NCBI RefSeq assembly: GCF_016863495.1
Contig: NZ_BOOZ01000002.1
Span: 1 to 64,000, forward strand
DNA length: 64,000 bases
Source: Micromonospora andamanensis
GTDB taxonomy: Bacteria; Actinomycetota; Actinomycetes; Mycobacteriales; Micromonosporaceae
Direction of reading: 5' to 3'
Within the stretch, counting starts at the first letter, position 1, and each line of letters begins with the position of its first letter. Of the stretch, positions 46,431-55,390 are shown one piece after another. The notes beneath the pieces were generated by a model that saw only the letters and a program-made list of their open reading frames with translations, did not search any database and was not told where the DNA came from. The position numbers and the translations under genes are program-made.

Positions 46431-47858
46431 ATGGGAAGCTTGACCGCTCCGGCCCGTAGGCCCTGGTCCCGGCAGCCGGGCCAGGACGGTTCGGCACCCG
46501 CGCATCTGCGGCTGGCACGTAACCTGACGACCGCCGCGCTGGTGCTCGTGGCGGTAAAACCCCTGCTCGACATCGGCGAGGGCCGGGGAGGCGGCCTCGA
46601 CCTCGGTGCACTGCTCACCGCCCTGGGAGCCGTGCTGATGGTGGCCGCTCTCGGTGTGTTCGCACTCGGCTCCCGGCGGCTGCCACCCCGACCGCTGCTG
46701 CTCATGGCTGCGGGGATCGGGCTGCTGCTCGTCCTCTCGGCGGTGAGCTACCTGGCCGTCAACGCCCGAGCTGATCTGCTGGCGGCCTTCGACGTCAGGC
46801 GATACTCGATCTACGGGCCGCCCCAGGAGCCGACGGCTGCGATACCCGCCGAGGCGGTCCGACTGCTTGTCGGGTTCGCCCCGCTCGCTCTCATCGGCCT
46901 GATGCTGCTGCGCCGGGACTGGTTTCCGGTACGCCGTCTCGCGCTCGTCGCGGGAGTGGTGGTGATCGGTGCGATAGTGCACTCCGTTCTGGCGTGGTTG
47001 CAGGTCGCCGAGGTGATCCCCTACTCCTTCCACTTCGAACTGGCCGGATGGCAGAAGATCGGTCGAGCCTCCGGTGGTTACTTCCACCCGATGTCACTCG
47101 GCCGGTTGTTGATGTTCTCGGTCTTCCTGATCTACGTCCTGGGCGAGCGGATGGGTGTGCCCGCCGCCGTGCGGTACGGACTGATCGGGCTCTTCGTCGC
47201 CACGGGGGTCGTGTCGCTGCACCGCTTCACCATTCTCTGCCTCGTGCTGATCGTCGCGGCGTTCGAGCTGCAACGCGTGCGTGCGCTGGTCACGGCGCGC
47301 CGCCGCGGCGACGTGAACCGGCGGGGTGTGCTGCTGGTCGGCGGTGGACTCGCCGCTGTCGCCGCCCTGGCCGGCGTGCTCTGGGGAGACGCGATCTGGC
47401 GGCGGGCCGAGGTCGTCGTCACCGAGGTCGGTTCTCTCGACGTACGTTCCGACACCTTCATGCACGGTCGGGGAGCGATCTGGAACGACGTGGTGGAGAT
47501 TCTCGGCCGCGCCCCGGTCGACGTGTGGCTCTTCGGGTTCGGCTATGAGCCCTGGGACATGCACAACGACCTGCTGCGACTGATGGTGGTCTGGGGACTC
47601 GTCGGCGTGATCGTGACCGTGGCGGTCCTCGTGACGGTGTACCGCGTCGTGCGTGCCCGCTCGGACCGCTCGCACCGGGTGGCGCTGATGGTGCTGTTCG
47701 GGGCGCTGGTCATCTTCGGCCTGACCCAGAAACCGCTGGCGTACCCGTACTTCCTGTGGCTCTTCTTCTTCGGACAGATGGTGATACTCGCACTCGCCCC
47801 CGTTGAGCAGGACGATGCCGGGGAGGCCTCGCCCATGACCGAGCCGACGGCGGCGTGA
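46431..47858 (+). CDS. O-antigen ligase/polymerase-like membrane protein (Wzy type)
   Basis: A 475-residue protein with about 10 membrane helices and a large extracytoplasmic loop late in the chain (about 320-390: WRRAEVVVTEVGSLDVRSDTFMHGRGAIWNDVVEIL). The following PWDMHNDLLRLMVVWGLVG matches the His-Asn motif of the O-antigen polymerase/ligase superfamily. It should polymerise lipid-linked repeat units outside the membrane. GGGAG about 10 nt before ATG 46431 is weak; ATG 46371 in the same frame is an alternative. The stop overlaps the next start (GTGA). Confidence 0.78.
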   Translation: MGSLTAPARRPWSRQPGQDGSAPAHLRLARNLTTAALVLVAVKPLLDIGEGRGGGLDLGALLTALGAVLMVAALGVFALGSRRLPPRPLLLMAAGIGLLLVLSAVSYLAVNARADLLAAFDVRRYSIYGPPQEPTAAIPAEAVRLLVGFAPLALIGLMLLRRDWFPVRRLALVAGVVVIGAIVHSVLAWLQVAEVIPYSFHFELAGWQKIGRASGGYFHPMSLGRLLMFSVFLIYVLGERMGVPAAVRYGLIGLFVATGVVSLHRFTILCLVLIVAAFELQRVRALVTARRRGDVNRRGVLLVGGGLAAVAALAGVLWGDAIWRRAEVVVTEVGSLDVRSDTFMHGRGAIWNDVVEILGRAPVDVWLFGFGYEPWDMHNDLLRLMVVWGLVGVIVTVAVLVTVYRVVRARSDRSHRVALMVLFGALVIFGLTQKPLAYPYFLWLFFFGQMVILALAPVEQDDAGEASPMTEPTAA

Positions 47859-48751
47859 GGCCGCCATCGCCCGCCCAGGTGCGCGGGCACAGTCAGAATC
47901 AGCAGCTCCGCGACGTTGTGCACGAGACGGCGGAACGCGACGACCCTGACAGCCGAGGCGCAGCTGTGGTGCAGCCGACCTTCACGGTCTGCATCGTGGT
48001 GCGCGACCGCGCCGTGTTGCTCGTCAACGCGGTGCGCAGCGTACTCGCCAACACCTTCGAAGACTTCGAGCTGGTGGTCGTCGACGACGGTTCGCGGACG
48101 CCGGTGACGACGGTGCTGGCGGAGGCGAAAGTCGCCGGGGACCACCGGGTGCGGGTGGTGACGCAGCCCCCCACCGGCATCGCCGAGGCGCGTAACCTGG
48201 GCCTGCGCACCGCGACGGGACGGTACCTCACCGTCCTCGACTCCGACGACGAGTTGACCCCTGACGCACTGGCCCAACTGCACCGGCTGCTCGCCGAGAC
48301 CGGCGGGAGCTGGGTCTATGCCGACTACACCGAGGTCAGCCGTGGTTCCGGCCGGCTGATCCGGCTACCCGAGTACGCCTCGGCGCGGCGGATGCTGATC
48401 GGAGTCCTGACGCGGCCTCGGCTGCCGTTCAAGCACTCAGGTACGACAATCGATCGTCGCCTGCTGGACCGGATCGGTGTCTACGACGAGAGCTTCCGGC
48501 TCTTCGAGGACATCGAGCTGATGCTACGAGCCTTGCAGTCCGGGGTGCACCCCTGTCACCTGGCCCATCCCATCGTCCGGTTCCACAGGCACGACGGCAA
48601 CGTGACCAGGGGCAGACTCGCCGGTCTGGTCTTCTGGTTCCGCCTGATCGAGATGTACCGGCCGGTGCGGTGGCCCGGGGTGGGGCTGGCCATCAAGGCA
48701 CTGCGGACATTGAGCGAGACGGGCAAGTGGCTTGTCACCCTCGGCCGTTGA
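47855..48751 (+). CDS. Glycosyltransferase family 2
   Basis: A 298-residue GT2 enzyme. TFTVCIVVRDRAVLLVNAVRSVLANTFEDFELVVVDDGS starts the GT-A fold; the DxD motif is in LTVLDSDDELTPDAL, and the acidic catalytic region is DESFRLFEDIELMLRAL. It should transfer one sugar to the growing lipid-linked unit in the cytoplasm. It is translationally coupled to the polymerase (4-nt overlap) and overlaps the flippase gene by 20 bp. Confidence 0.92.
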   Translation: MRPPSPAQVRGHSQNQQLRDVVHETAERDDPDSRGAAVVQPTFTVCIVVRDRAVLLVNAVRSVLANTFEDFELVVVDDGSRTPVTTVLAEAKVAGDHRVRVVTQPPTGIAEARNLGLRTATGRYLTVLDSDDELTPDALAQLHRLLAETGGSWVYADYTEVSRGSGRLIRLPEYASARRMLIGVLTRPRLPFKHSGTTIDRRLLDRIGVYDESFRLFEDIELMLRALQSGVHPCHLAHPIVRFHRHDGNVTRGRLAGLVFWFRLIEMYRPVRWPGVGLAIKALRTLSETGKWLVTLGR

Positions 48752-50117
48752 TCGACTGACCGGTGACCCACCACGGCCGGGTGCCGCCCCGAACCGGCTC
48801 GTCCGGATCCTCGGACACCTGGGCATGCTGGGTCTGAGTCAGGTCGGCGTCACCGTTGCCGCCTTCTGCACCCAGATCCTGCTGGCTCGCACCCTTCCGC
48901 AGAGCGCCTTCGGCACGTTCAGCGCGGCCCTGGCCGTCATGGCGCTGGCCGCGCCGCTTGTGGTCTTCGGCGTCTCCGAGCTGTGGTTGCAACGGTTCGG
49001 TCTGGAGGGCCACGCAGCCAGACGGTGGGTACGCCCGTCGCTGCGGCTCGTCGCGGGCCTCTGCGTCGGGGTGCTCGCCGCGGCGCTCGTGTGGAGCCTC
49101 GCCGGAAATTCCGACCCTGCCGCCACGTCGGTCCGCGCGCTGCTCACCAGCGTGATCGTCGCCCAGGTCGGGCTGACCCTCGTGGCTTCGGCGCAACAAC
49201 TGCGCGGCGACTACCGTGGGCTGTCGGTGCTTCAGGTCGCACCACACGTCGGACGAGTGCTCGTGGCGCTCGCCAGCTGGGCCGCCGGACTGTCCGTGGT
49301 GGCCGTCGCCGCTGGCTACGCCGCCGTCGCACTGCTCACCGTGGTCGCCTGCATCGCGGTGATGCGACCCTTCGTCGCCGGCACGATGCCGCTGGACGGG
49401 CATCGGGACACCGCACCTGCCGCGATCACCGACGTGCCGCTGAGTCGGGTGGTCACGGCCGCCACCCCGTTCGTCCTGGGCAACGTGTTCTACCTGTTGG
49501 GTATCTATCTCGGCACCATCGTCGCAGCCGAGGTGCTGGGTCCCGAGGCCGCGGCTCTGCTGGCCGTACCGATGGCGGTGATCACCGCGGCGTACCTGGT
49601 CCCGCGCGTCGTCTACCAGCAGTACTTTCTGGCCAAGCTGCACCGGTGGGCCCACGGCGACCGGGATGCGGTGCTGCTGGCCTACCGGTTCGGCACCTCG
49701 GGAATGGTCGTGCTCGGGATCCTGGTCGCGGGGCTGATCGCGCTCGGCGGTCAACTGCTGCCGATCCTGCTCGGCCCCGGGTACGGGGAGACCGCCGCGG
49801 TACTGGCCGTGCTGGCTCTCGCCGTACCCTTCCGGTTCGGCGGAGCCGCCGTAGCCGCGCTGCTGACCAGCGGCGGGCTGCTCCGCCGCAAGGTGGTCCA
49901 CCAGGGAATCGGTGCCCTGGTGCTGCTGGCCGCCCTCGCGGTGGCCACTCCCATGTGGGGGGTGCGGGGTACAGCTTCCGCCACTGTGCTGGCCGAAGGC
50001 GCGCTCTGTGTGCTGTTCTGGGTCACGGCCCGGCGCCACGTGGTGCGCGGCGGGGACCTGCCGTCGTGGCACGATCTGCGCCGACGTCTGACGAGGGGAA
50101 GTCCGAGTGCGTCCTGA
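48732..50117 (+). CDS. Polysaccharide flippase (Wzx/MATE-type)
   Basis: A 461-residue protein with about 12 to 14 membrane helices in the pattern of the polysaccharide-transport/oligosaccharidyl-lipid flippase family (GLSQVGVTVAAFCTQILLARTLPQSAFGTFSAALAVMAL at the N terminus). It should move lipid-linked repeat units across the membrane to the polymerase. The TTG start at 48732 is chosen because the first helix follows closely and later starts would cut into it. Confidence 0.85.
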   Translation: MSPSAVDRLTGDPPRPGAAPNRLVRILGHLGMLGLSQVGVTVAAFCTQILLARTLPQSAFGTFSAALAVMALAAPLVVFGVSELWLQRFGLEGHAARRWVRPSLRLVAGLCVGVLAAALVWSLAGNSDPAATSVRALLTSVIVAQVGLTLVASAQQLRGDYRGLSVLQVAPHVGRVLVALASWAAGLSVVAVAAGYAAVALLTVVACIAVMRPFVAGTMPLDGHRDTAPAAITDVPLSRVVTAATPFVLGNVFYLLGIYLGTIVAAEVLGPEAAALLAVPMAVITAAYLVPRVVYQQYFLAKLHRWAHGDRDAVLLAYRFGTSGMVVLGILVAGLIALGGQLLPILLGPGYGETAAVLAVLALAVPFRFGGAAVAALLTSGGLLRRKVVHQGIGALVLLAALAVATPMWGVRGTASATVLAEGALCVLFWVTARRHVVRGGDLPSWHDLRRRLTRGSPSAS

Positions 50118-51273
50118 AGCCGATCCCGCCGCTCGCCGGCCGCTCGTCGTCGGCTACTACGGCATGGAGAACGTCGGCGACAACGCCTTCTGCCTGGTGA
50201 CCGACTGGGCCAGTCGGACGTACTGGGGCAGTGAGCGGCCCGTGTTCGCGGCCCCGCCCATGGTCGACCTGCCGCCCGAGAGCACCGGGATGAACCCGCG
50301 CTGGTACCGGTCCCGCAGCATTCCGGACCGGATGGGTTGGGTGCTGAACAAGGCGACGCTGCTGCGTGACTCCTCGATGGTCGTCTTCGGCGGTGGTTCG
50401 GTCTTCCGGGACATGGGGCCGCTCAGCGAGAAGCGGTTGTTCTCCCTCTTCTCCCGCCTCTCCGGGCATCCGATGGCGGCCGTGGGCGTCTCCGTCGGGC
50501 CGTTCCTCTCAGCCTCGGCCGAACGGCGTCTACTGGAGGTGCTCCGCAGGATCAACTTCATCGGGGTGCGTGACCGGGCCTCCGCCGAGCTTCTCCGGCG
50601 TGCGGGACATCCCGGGACGCTCGTCGCCGCCGGAGACCTCGCCGGGCTGCTGCCCGAGGCGCTCGGGGAGAGCATCGGGCAGCAGCCCGGGCGGGCGCAG
50701 GGCACCAGGGCGCGGCTCGGTGTGACACTGCTCGGCGTCGACTACGAAGCCGCTGCCCCGCAGGCGCAGCGCCGCGAGGACGCGCTCATCGACGGGGTGA
50801 CCGAACTGGTCCGCCGGGAACCTGTGGACGTCACCGTGTTCGTCTTCAACACCCACCCCGTTCACGGCGACGAACGGGTCAGCGATCGACTCCGCCGTGC
50901 CCTGGACGGGCGTTGTGATGTCCGTGTGGTGACCGCGCGCGACGGTGTGCGCGCGTGCTGGGACGAGATGAAGAGCTGCGACCTCGGCCTGCACATGCGG
51001 ATGCACGGCGCTGTCTTCGCTTACCTGGCTGACGTTCCATTCGCCCTCGTGCCCTACCAGCAGAAGTGCGACGACTTCCTGGACGAGATCGGCCAGCCGG
51101 ACTCCCGGCGGCTCACCCGGGTGCCGGAAGACCCGGTCGAGGTCACGAAGGTGCTGGCCAGCCTGCTCACCGACGAGGCGGCCCCGCGACTGGCTCGGGA
51201 GGAGTTCGCCGAGCGGGCCCGATGGAACTTCACCCGAGCGCCGTGGGCGCTTCCGGGATCGGCCCCCTCGTGA
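50107..51273 (+). CDS. Polysaccharide pyruvyl transferase family protein
   Basis: A 388-residue member of the CsaB/WcaK pyruvyl transferase family, which adds a ketal-linked pyruvate from phosphoenolpyruvate to a sugar. The signature VVGYYGMENVGDNAFCL is at residues 14-30; VVFGGGSVFRDMGPLS, VGVSVGPFLS and HMRMHGAVFAYLADVPFALVPYQQK follow in the normal order. Pyruvyl groups give negative charge and, in other bacteria, anchor S-layer proteins. The GTG start overlaps the flippase by 11 bp, and the stop overlaps the GH10 gene by 4. Confidence 0.9.
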   Translation: MRPEADPAARRPLVVGYYGMENVGDNAFCLVTDWASRTYWGSERPVFAAPPMVDLPPESTGMNPRWYRSRSIPDRMGWVLNKATLLRDSSMVVFGGGSVFRDMGPLSEKRLFSLFSRLSGHPMAAVGVSVGPFLSASAERRLLEVLRRINFIGVRDRASAELLRRAGHPGTLVAAGDLAGLLPEALGESIGQQPGRAQGTRARLGVTLLGVDYEAAAPQAQRREDALIDGVTELVRREPVDVTVFVFNTHPVHGDERVSDRLRRALDGRCDVRVVTARDGVRACWDEMKSCDLGLHMRMHGAVFAYLADVPFALVPYQQKCDDFLDEIGQPDSRRLTRVPEDPVEVTKVLASLLTDEAAPRLAREEFAERARWNFTRAPWALPGSAPS

Positions 51274-52487
51274 TCGATCAACTCTCCGCCCGGCGCGACG
51301 TGTCCCGGCCACCACCTGCTGATCCGGCCCGGTCACCGACCGGCAGATCCCGGGCCCTCCGCCTGCCGATCGTGCTGGTGTCGCTGGTGCTGGTGATCGC
51401 CGCGCTCTTCGCGACGGGTCTGGCCCTGGTCGTCAAGGCGCGCGGCGACGGGCCGGCCGGAGTGGTCGGATCACCGCCGGTCGCCTCGGAACCCGCGGCA
51501 CCGGGCCGTAAGACGCTCCGGGAACTCGCGCCACCGGGAGTGCGCATCGGCTCGGCCGCCGATGGTCGCGGCCTCAGCCTGGATCCGGCCTACAGCTCTC
51601 TGCTCGGCACCGAGTTCAATGCCGTGACCACCGAGAACGCGATGAAGTGGCGCAACCTGGAGCCACTGCCCGGCGTGTACGCCTGGCCGGGCGCTGACCA
51701 ACTTGTGGAGTTCGCCGAGCGGCACGGTCAGGAGGTGTACGGGCACACCCTGGTGTGGCACAGCGACATGCCGAAGTGGGTGTCGCCGGACTGGCCGGCG
51801 GAGCGGATCCGGACGGAACTGCGGGACCACGTGACCGAGGTCGTCTCGCGGTACCGGGGACGCGTGTGGGCCTGGGACGTCGTCAACGAGGTGCTGGACG
51901 AGGACGGCTCGTTGCGGGAGACGCTGTGGCTGCGGAAGCTGGGCCCCGGCTACATCGCCGACGCCTTCCGCTGGGCGCACGCGGCCGATCCTGGAGCCCG
52001 GCTGTTCATAAACGATTACGGCATCGAGGGACGTACCAGGAAGGCCGACGCGCTGCTGGCGCTGGTGCGGGACCTGCGCCGTGACGGGGTCCCGGTGGAC
52101 GGGGTGGGCTTCCAGAGCCATCTCGCCTGGGACGAACCGCCTCGGGAGCTGACCCGAAATCTGCGCCGCTTCGCGGACGTGGGAGTGTCGGTGGCGATCA
52201 CCGAGCTCGACGTCCGGGTCGAGCTTCCGGTGACACCGGAGAAACTCAAGCGCCAGGCGGCGGTCTACCGGCAGGCGCTCAGATCCTGCCTCGCGGTCTC
52301 CGGGTGCGTGTCCTTCACCGTGTGGGGCTTCACCGACTCGCGTAGCTGGATTCCCGGCTACCACCGCGGGTACGGGGCGGCCTGCCTCTTCGACGCGAAC
52401 CTCACGCCGAAACCCGCCTACCTGGCGCTTGTCGATGAACTCAGCCGGCATGCCGGCACCGCCAGAGCCGGCCCCACGCCGGACTGA
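51270..52487 (+). CDS. Membrane-anchored GH10 endo-beta-1,4-xylanase-like hydrolase
   Basis: A 405-residue protein: short basic cytoplasmic start, one membrane helix (about 32-56), then a GH10 barrel. Catalytic residues are intact: acid/base Glu207 (WDVVNEV) and nucleophile Glu312 (ITELDV), with supporting H164 (LVWHS), N206, Q282 and H284. No carbohydrate-binding module and no cleavable signal peptide are seen. It sits inside a polysaccharide assembly operon and overlaps the pyruvyl transferase gene by 4 nt. By analogy with hydrolases embedded in cellulose operons, it may trim the polymer made here; a nutritional xylanase is less likely. Confidence 0.93.
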   Translation: MIDQLSARRDVSRPPPADPARSPTGRSRALRLPIVLVSLVLVIAALFATGLALVVKARGDGPAGVVGSPPVASEPAAPGRKTLRELAPPGVRIGSAADGRGLSLDPAYSSLLGTEFNAVTTENAMKWRNLEPLPGVYAWPGADQLVEFAERHGQEVYGHTLVWHSDMPKWVSPDWPAERIRTELRDHVTEVVSRYRGRVWAWDVVNEVLDEDGSLRETLWLRKLGPGYIADAFRWAHAADPGARLFINDYGIEGRTRKADALLALVRDLRRDGVPVDGVGFQSHLAWDEPPRELTRNLRRFADVGVSVAITELDVRVELPVTPEKLKRQAAVYRQALRSCLAVSGCVSFTVWGFTDSRSWIPGYHRGYGAACLFDANLTPKPAYLALVDELSRHAGTARAGPTPD

Positions 52488-52559
52488 ACCCCTCAAGTCA
52501 GGGCGGACCGTCCCCGCCGCCCTCGCTGCCTCGGAGACGAGGCTGGTGAAAGGAAGAAC

Positions 52560-54113
52560 GTGTCCGCGCACACGCAGATCATGGCGACCGTCGCGCCCTC
52601 GCCGAGGTTCGACCCGGACCTGGGCGTGATCATGCCGCCGTCCAACGGCATGCCGCGATCGGTGTTCGGCCGACCTGTCGCGCCGCGAGCGAAGTGGCGC
52701 CGCCGCTACGCGGCCTGCCTGATCGTGCTCGACTTCGTCGCCGCGGTGGCGGCCAGCCGCACGGTCGTGGCCCTGTTCCAGGACGCCGACGCCGGATTCT
52801 GGGACGATCGGGTGCTCGGCGGCGCGGTGAGCGCCTTCGCGCTGGTGGCCAATCTCGGCGTACCGCTGCTGTGGCTGGCGATCCTGGCCGGTGCCGGCGC
52901 GTACGACCGGCGGGCCCTCGGCCGCGGCACCGAGGAACTCAACCGGGTGGTACGGGCCAACATCGCCATGGCCGCCGCGGTTTCCTTCCTCGCGCTCGGC
53001 TTCAAGAAGGACGTCTCCCGGGCCACGGTCGCCGCCATCATCGTGGGCCTGCTCGTCTACACCGTGTTCGTCCGGATCGTCGCCCGGATCACGCTGCGCC
53101 GGATCCGCCGGGTGAACCAGCGCGCCTCCCAGAAGGTGCTTCTGGTCGGGCGGCTGGCCGACGCGCTGGCCGTGCACGAGGTGGTCACCCGCAACGCGGG
53201 TGCCGGGCTACGCCCGGTCGCCATCCACCTGCCGCACTATCCGCGTACGGGAGAACGGGTGCACGCTCCCGTTCCGGTGTACGTGGGCTGGGACCTGGTG
53301 CCGTTGGTGCAGCAGTTGCGCGCGGACACCATCGCCGTCTGCGGGCCGGCCAGCCTGGAGTCGTACGAGTTGCGCAAGCTGGCCTGGCAGTTGGAGGGAA
53401 CCGGCATCGACCTGGTGGTGGTGCCCCAGGTGACAGACGTCACCGGGCCGCGCATCCACGTGCGGCCGATCGAAGGGCTGCCGCTGCTCAACGTCGAGGA
53501 ACCGACCATCTCCGGCCTGTCCCTGCTGGCCAAGAGCCTCATCGACCGGATCGCCGCGCTGTTCGGGCTCATCGTGTTGAGCCCGGTGCTGGTTGGCATC
53601 GCACTGGCCATCAAGTTCACCGCCCCGGGTCCGGTGATGTTCCGGCAGTCCCGGATCGGCCACCAGGGCAAGGCGTTCAAGGTGTGGAAGTTCCGCACCA
53701 TGTACACGGACGCGGAGCAGCGGCTGGAGGCTCTGCGCGCACACAACGAAAGCGACGGCCTCCTGTTCAAGATGAGGAACGACCCTCGGGTCACCCCGAT
53801 CGGTCGTCATCTGCGGGCACTGTCGCTCGACGAGCTGCCACAGCTGATAAACGTGTTGATGGGGCAGATGTCCCTGGTCGGCCCACGTCCGCTGCCTACC
53901 GAGGACGACGACTACCGCGGCGATGTCCGTCGTCGGCTCCTGGTGCGTCCCGGCATCACCGGGCTCTGGCAGATCTCCGGTCGGTCGGACCTCACCTGGG
54001 AGGACGCCGTCCGGCTTGACCTGCACTACGTCGACAACTGGTCGTTGGTCTACGACCTGGGCATTCTGTGGCGCACGGTCCGGGTGGTCCTCGATCGGCG
54101 GGGTGCCTACTGA
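52560..54113 (+). CDS. Undecaprenyl-phosphate sugar phosphotransferase (initiating)
   Basis: A 517-residue polyprenyl glycosylphosphotransferase of the WbaP/CpsE type. About five membrane helices (45-160) are followed by a CoA-binding-like domain (about 200-310), then the catalytic bacterial sugar transferase domain: LLAKSLIDRIAALFGLIVLSPVLVGIALAIKFTAPGPVMFRQSRIG, VWKFRTMYTDAE and GQMSLVGPRPLPTEDDDY, where Arg and Asp-Glu act. It starts synthesis by moving a sugar-1-phosphate to the lipid carrier. AAAGGAAG precedes GTG 52560. Last gene of the operon. Confidence 0.93.
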   Translation: MSAHTQIMATVAPSPRFDPDLGVIMPPSNGMPRSVFGRPVAPRAKWRRRYAACLIVLDFVAAVAASRTVVALFQDADAGFWDDRVLGGAVSAFALVANLGVPLLWLAILAGAGAYDRRALGRGTEELNRVVRANIAMAAAVSFLALGFKKDVSRATVAAIIVGLLVYTVFVRIVARITLRRIRRVNQRASQKVLLVGRLADALAVHEVVTRNAGAGLRPVAIHLPHYPRTGERVHAPVPVYVGWDLVPLVQQLRADTIAVCGPASLESYELRKLAWQLEGTGIDLVVVPQVTDVTGPRIHVRPIEGLPLLNVEEPTISGLSLLAKSLIDRIAALFGLIVLSPVLVGIALAIKFTAPGPVMFRQSRIGHQGKAFKVWKFRTMYTDAEQRLEALRAHNESDGLLFKMRNDPRVTPIGRHLRALSLDELPQLINVLMGQMSLVGPRPLPTEDDDYRGDVRRRLLVRPGITGLWQISGRSDLTWEDAVRLDLHYVDNWSLVYDLGILWRTVRVVLDRRGAY

Positions 54114-54128
54114 GCCAGGCCCGCCGGA

Positions 54129-54150
54129 CCCGGCCGCGTTAATGGCCGGG
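54129..54150 (+). terminator. Hairpin terminator of the polysaccharide operon
   Basis: CCCGGCC and GGCCGGG with an 8-nt loop, 15 bp after the sugar transferase stop. Confidence 0.55.
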
Positions 54151-54210
54151 CGTCCCGTGACGAGCGGTTGGTGCTGCGCTCGGGCGATCTCCCGCTGGGG
54201 CGGGGGACCG

Positions 54211-55284
54211 TCACTTCCGATCGGCTCGGGCGATGATGTCCTTGGCCGCGTCGTCGCGGACCGCCTCGTAGAGGGCGCGGGACCGTTCCATGTCGGCGAA
54301 GACGACGCTTTCCGAGCCGACCCGGCCGGTGCCCTTCGTCGGGGTGGTCAGGAAGAACAGGTTGCCGCTGCGCAGGTTACGGTTCTCGGTCGCCATGTCC
54401 AGCAGGGACAGTTCCCGGTCGACGGACAGGCTGTCCGAGGTGGCCTGCAGGAACGAGTTGAGCTTCACCGGATTGGTGAGGATGCCACCCGAGGTTGCCT
54501 TCTCCATGATGGCTCTGATCACCTGCTGCTGATGCCGGATCCGGGCGAAGTCGCCGTCCGGGAACTGCTTGCGCTGGCGCGCGTAGTCCAGGGCCGTCGC
54601 GCCGTCCATCCGCTGCGTCCCCTTGCGGAAGGTACGAAATGGCGGGTGGATGGAGGTGAACTCCTTCTCGGAATCGATCTCGATGCCGCCGAGCGCGTCG
54701 ATAATCTCCTTGAATCCGGCGAAGTCGACCATCACCACGTGGTCGATACGTACCTTCGTGAACTGCTCCACCGTCTGCACCATCAACGGCACGCCACCCC
54801 AGGCGTACGCGGCGTTGATCTTGGCGTCGCGACCGCCTTGTCCCTCCTTCGAGCGGGGCACGGCTACCCAGGTGTCGCGGGGGATCGAGATGAGCTGGGC
54901 GCTGGAGCGATCCTTGGGCAGGTGCGCCAGGATGATGGTGTCCGCCCGCGAACCACCGGTGCTCTCCGGATCACGGGAGTCGCTGCCCAGAACCAGGATG
55001 TTCAGCGCACCCTTGGCTACCACCTCGGGTCGCGTCTCCTCGGGAACGCTGTCGAACGCGTCGACCCGCGCGATGTCAGACTCCACCGACTTGAGGTAGA
55101 AGCCGCTCGCCACCACCGCACCCACGCCGATCAGGGAGAACACCAGCAGCACGATCAGCGTGATCCGCAGCCACCGGCGGCGCTTCTTCCCAGCCGGCGC
55201 GCCCGTCGTCTCCGAACCGTCGGTGTCCCCCGTCGGCAGGGTCTCGTCCGGGGAGATGGTCCCCGCCTGCTCACCACTCGACAT
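54211..55284 (-). CDS. LytR-CpsA-Psr (LCP) family protein
   Basis: A 357-residue LCP phosphotransferase: a short Pro/Thr cytoplasmic tail, one membrane helix (39-62), then the LCP domain (NILVLGSDSRD, SRADTIILAHL, ISIPRDTWVAVP, VMVDFAGFKEIIDALGGIEI, LDYARQRKQFPDGDFARIRHQQQVI) with the Asp and Arg residues that bind lipid pyrophosphate. LCP proteins attach lipid-linked polymers to peptidoglycan (or arabinogalactan in mycobacteria). Its place, convergent with the polysaccharide operon, suggests that the polymer is wall-linked. The start is ATG 55284. Confidence 0.93.
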   Translation of the reverse strand: MSSGEQAGTISPDETLPTGDTDGSETTGAPAGKKRRRWLRITLIVLLVFSLIGVGAVVASGFYLKSVESDIARVDAFDSVPEETRPEVVAKGALNILVLGSDSRDPESTGGSRADTIILAHLPKDRSSAQLISIPRDTWVAVPRSKEGQGGRDAKINAAYAWGGVPLMVQTVEQFTKVRIDHVVMVDFAGFKEIIDALGGIEIDSEKEFTSIHPPFRTFRKGTQRMDGATALDYARQRKQFPDGDFARIRHQQQVIRAIMEKATSGGILTNPVKLNSFLQATSDSLSVDRELSLLDMATENRNLRSGNLFFLTTPTKGTGRVGSESVVFADMERSRALYEAVRDDAAKDIIARADRK

Positions 55285-55390
55285 GGCGGTGATGCTACTG
55301 ACTTCGCGTTTCGGTGGGGGCCCCGGATCCGGGCGTATCGAAGCGCGCATTGTTACTTCACTGTTTCCATACGTCTGGTAGAACGCAGCG

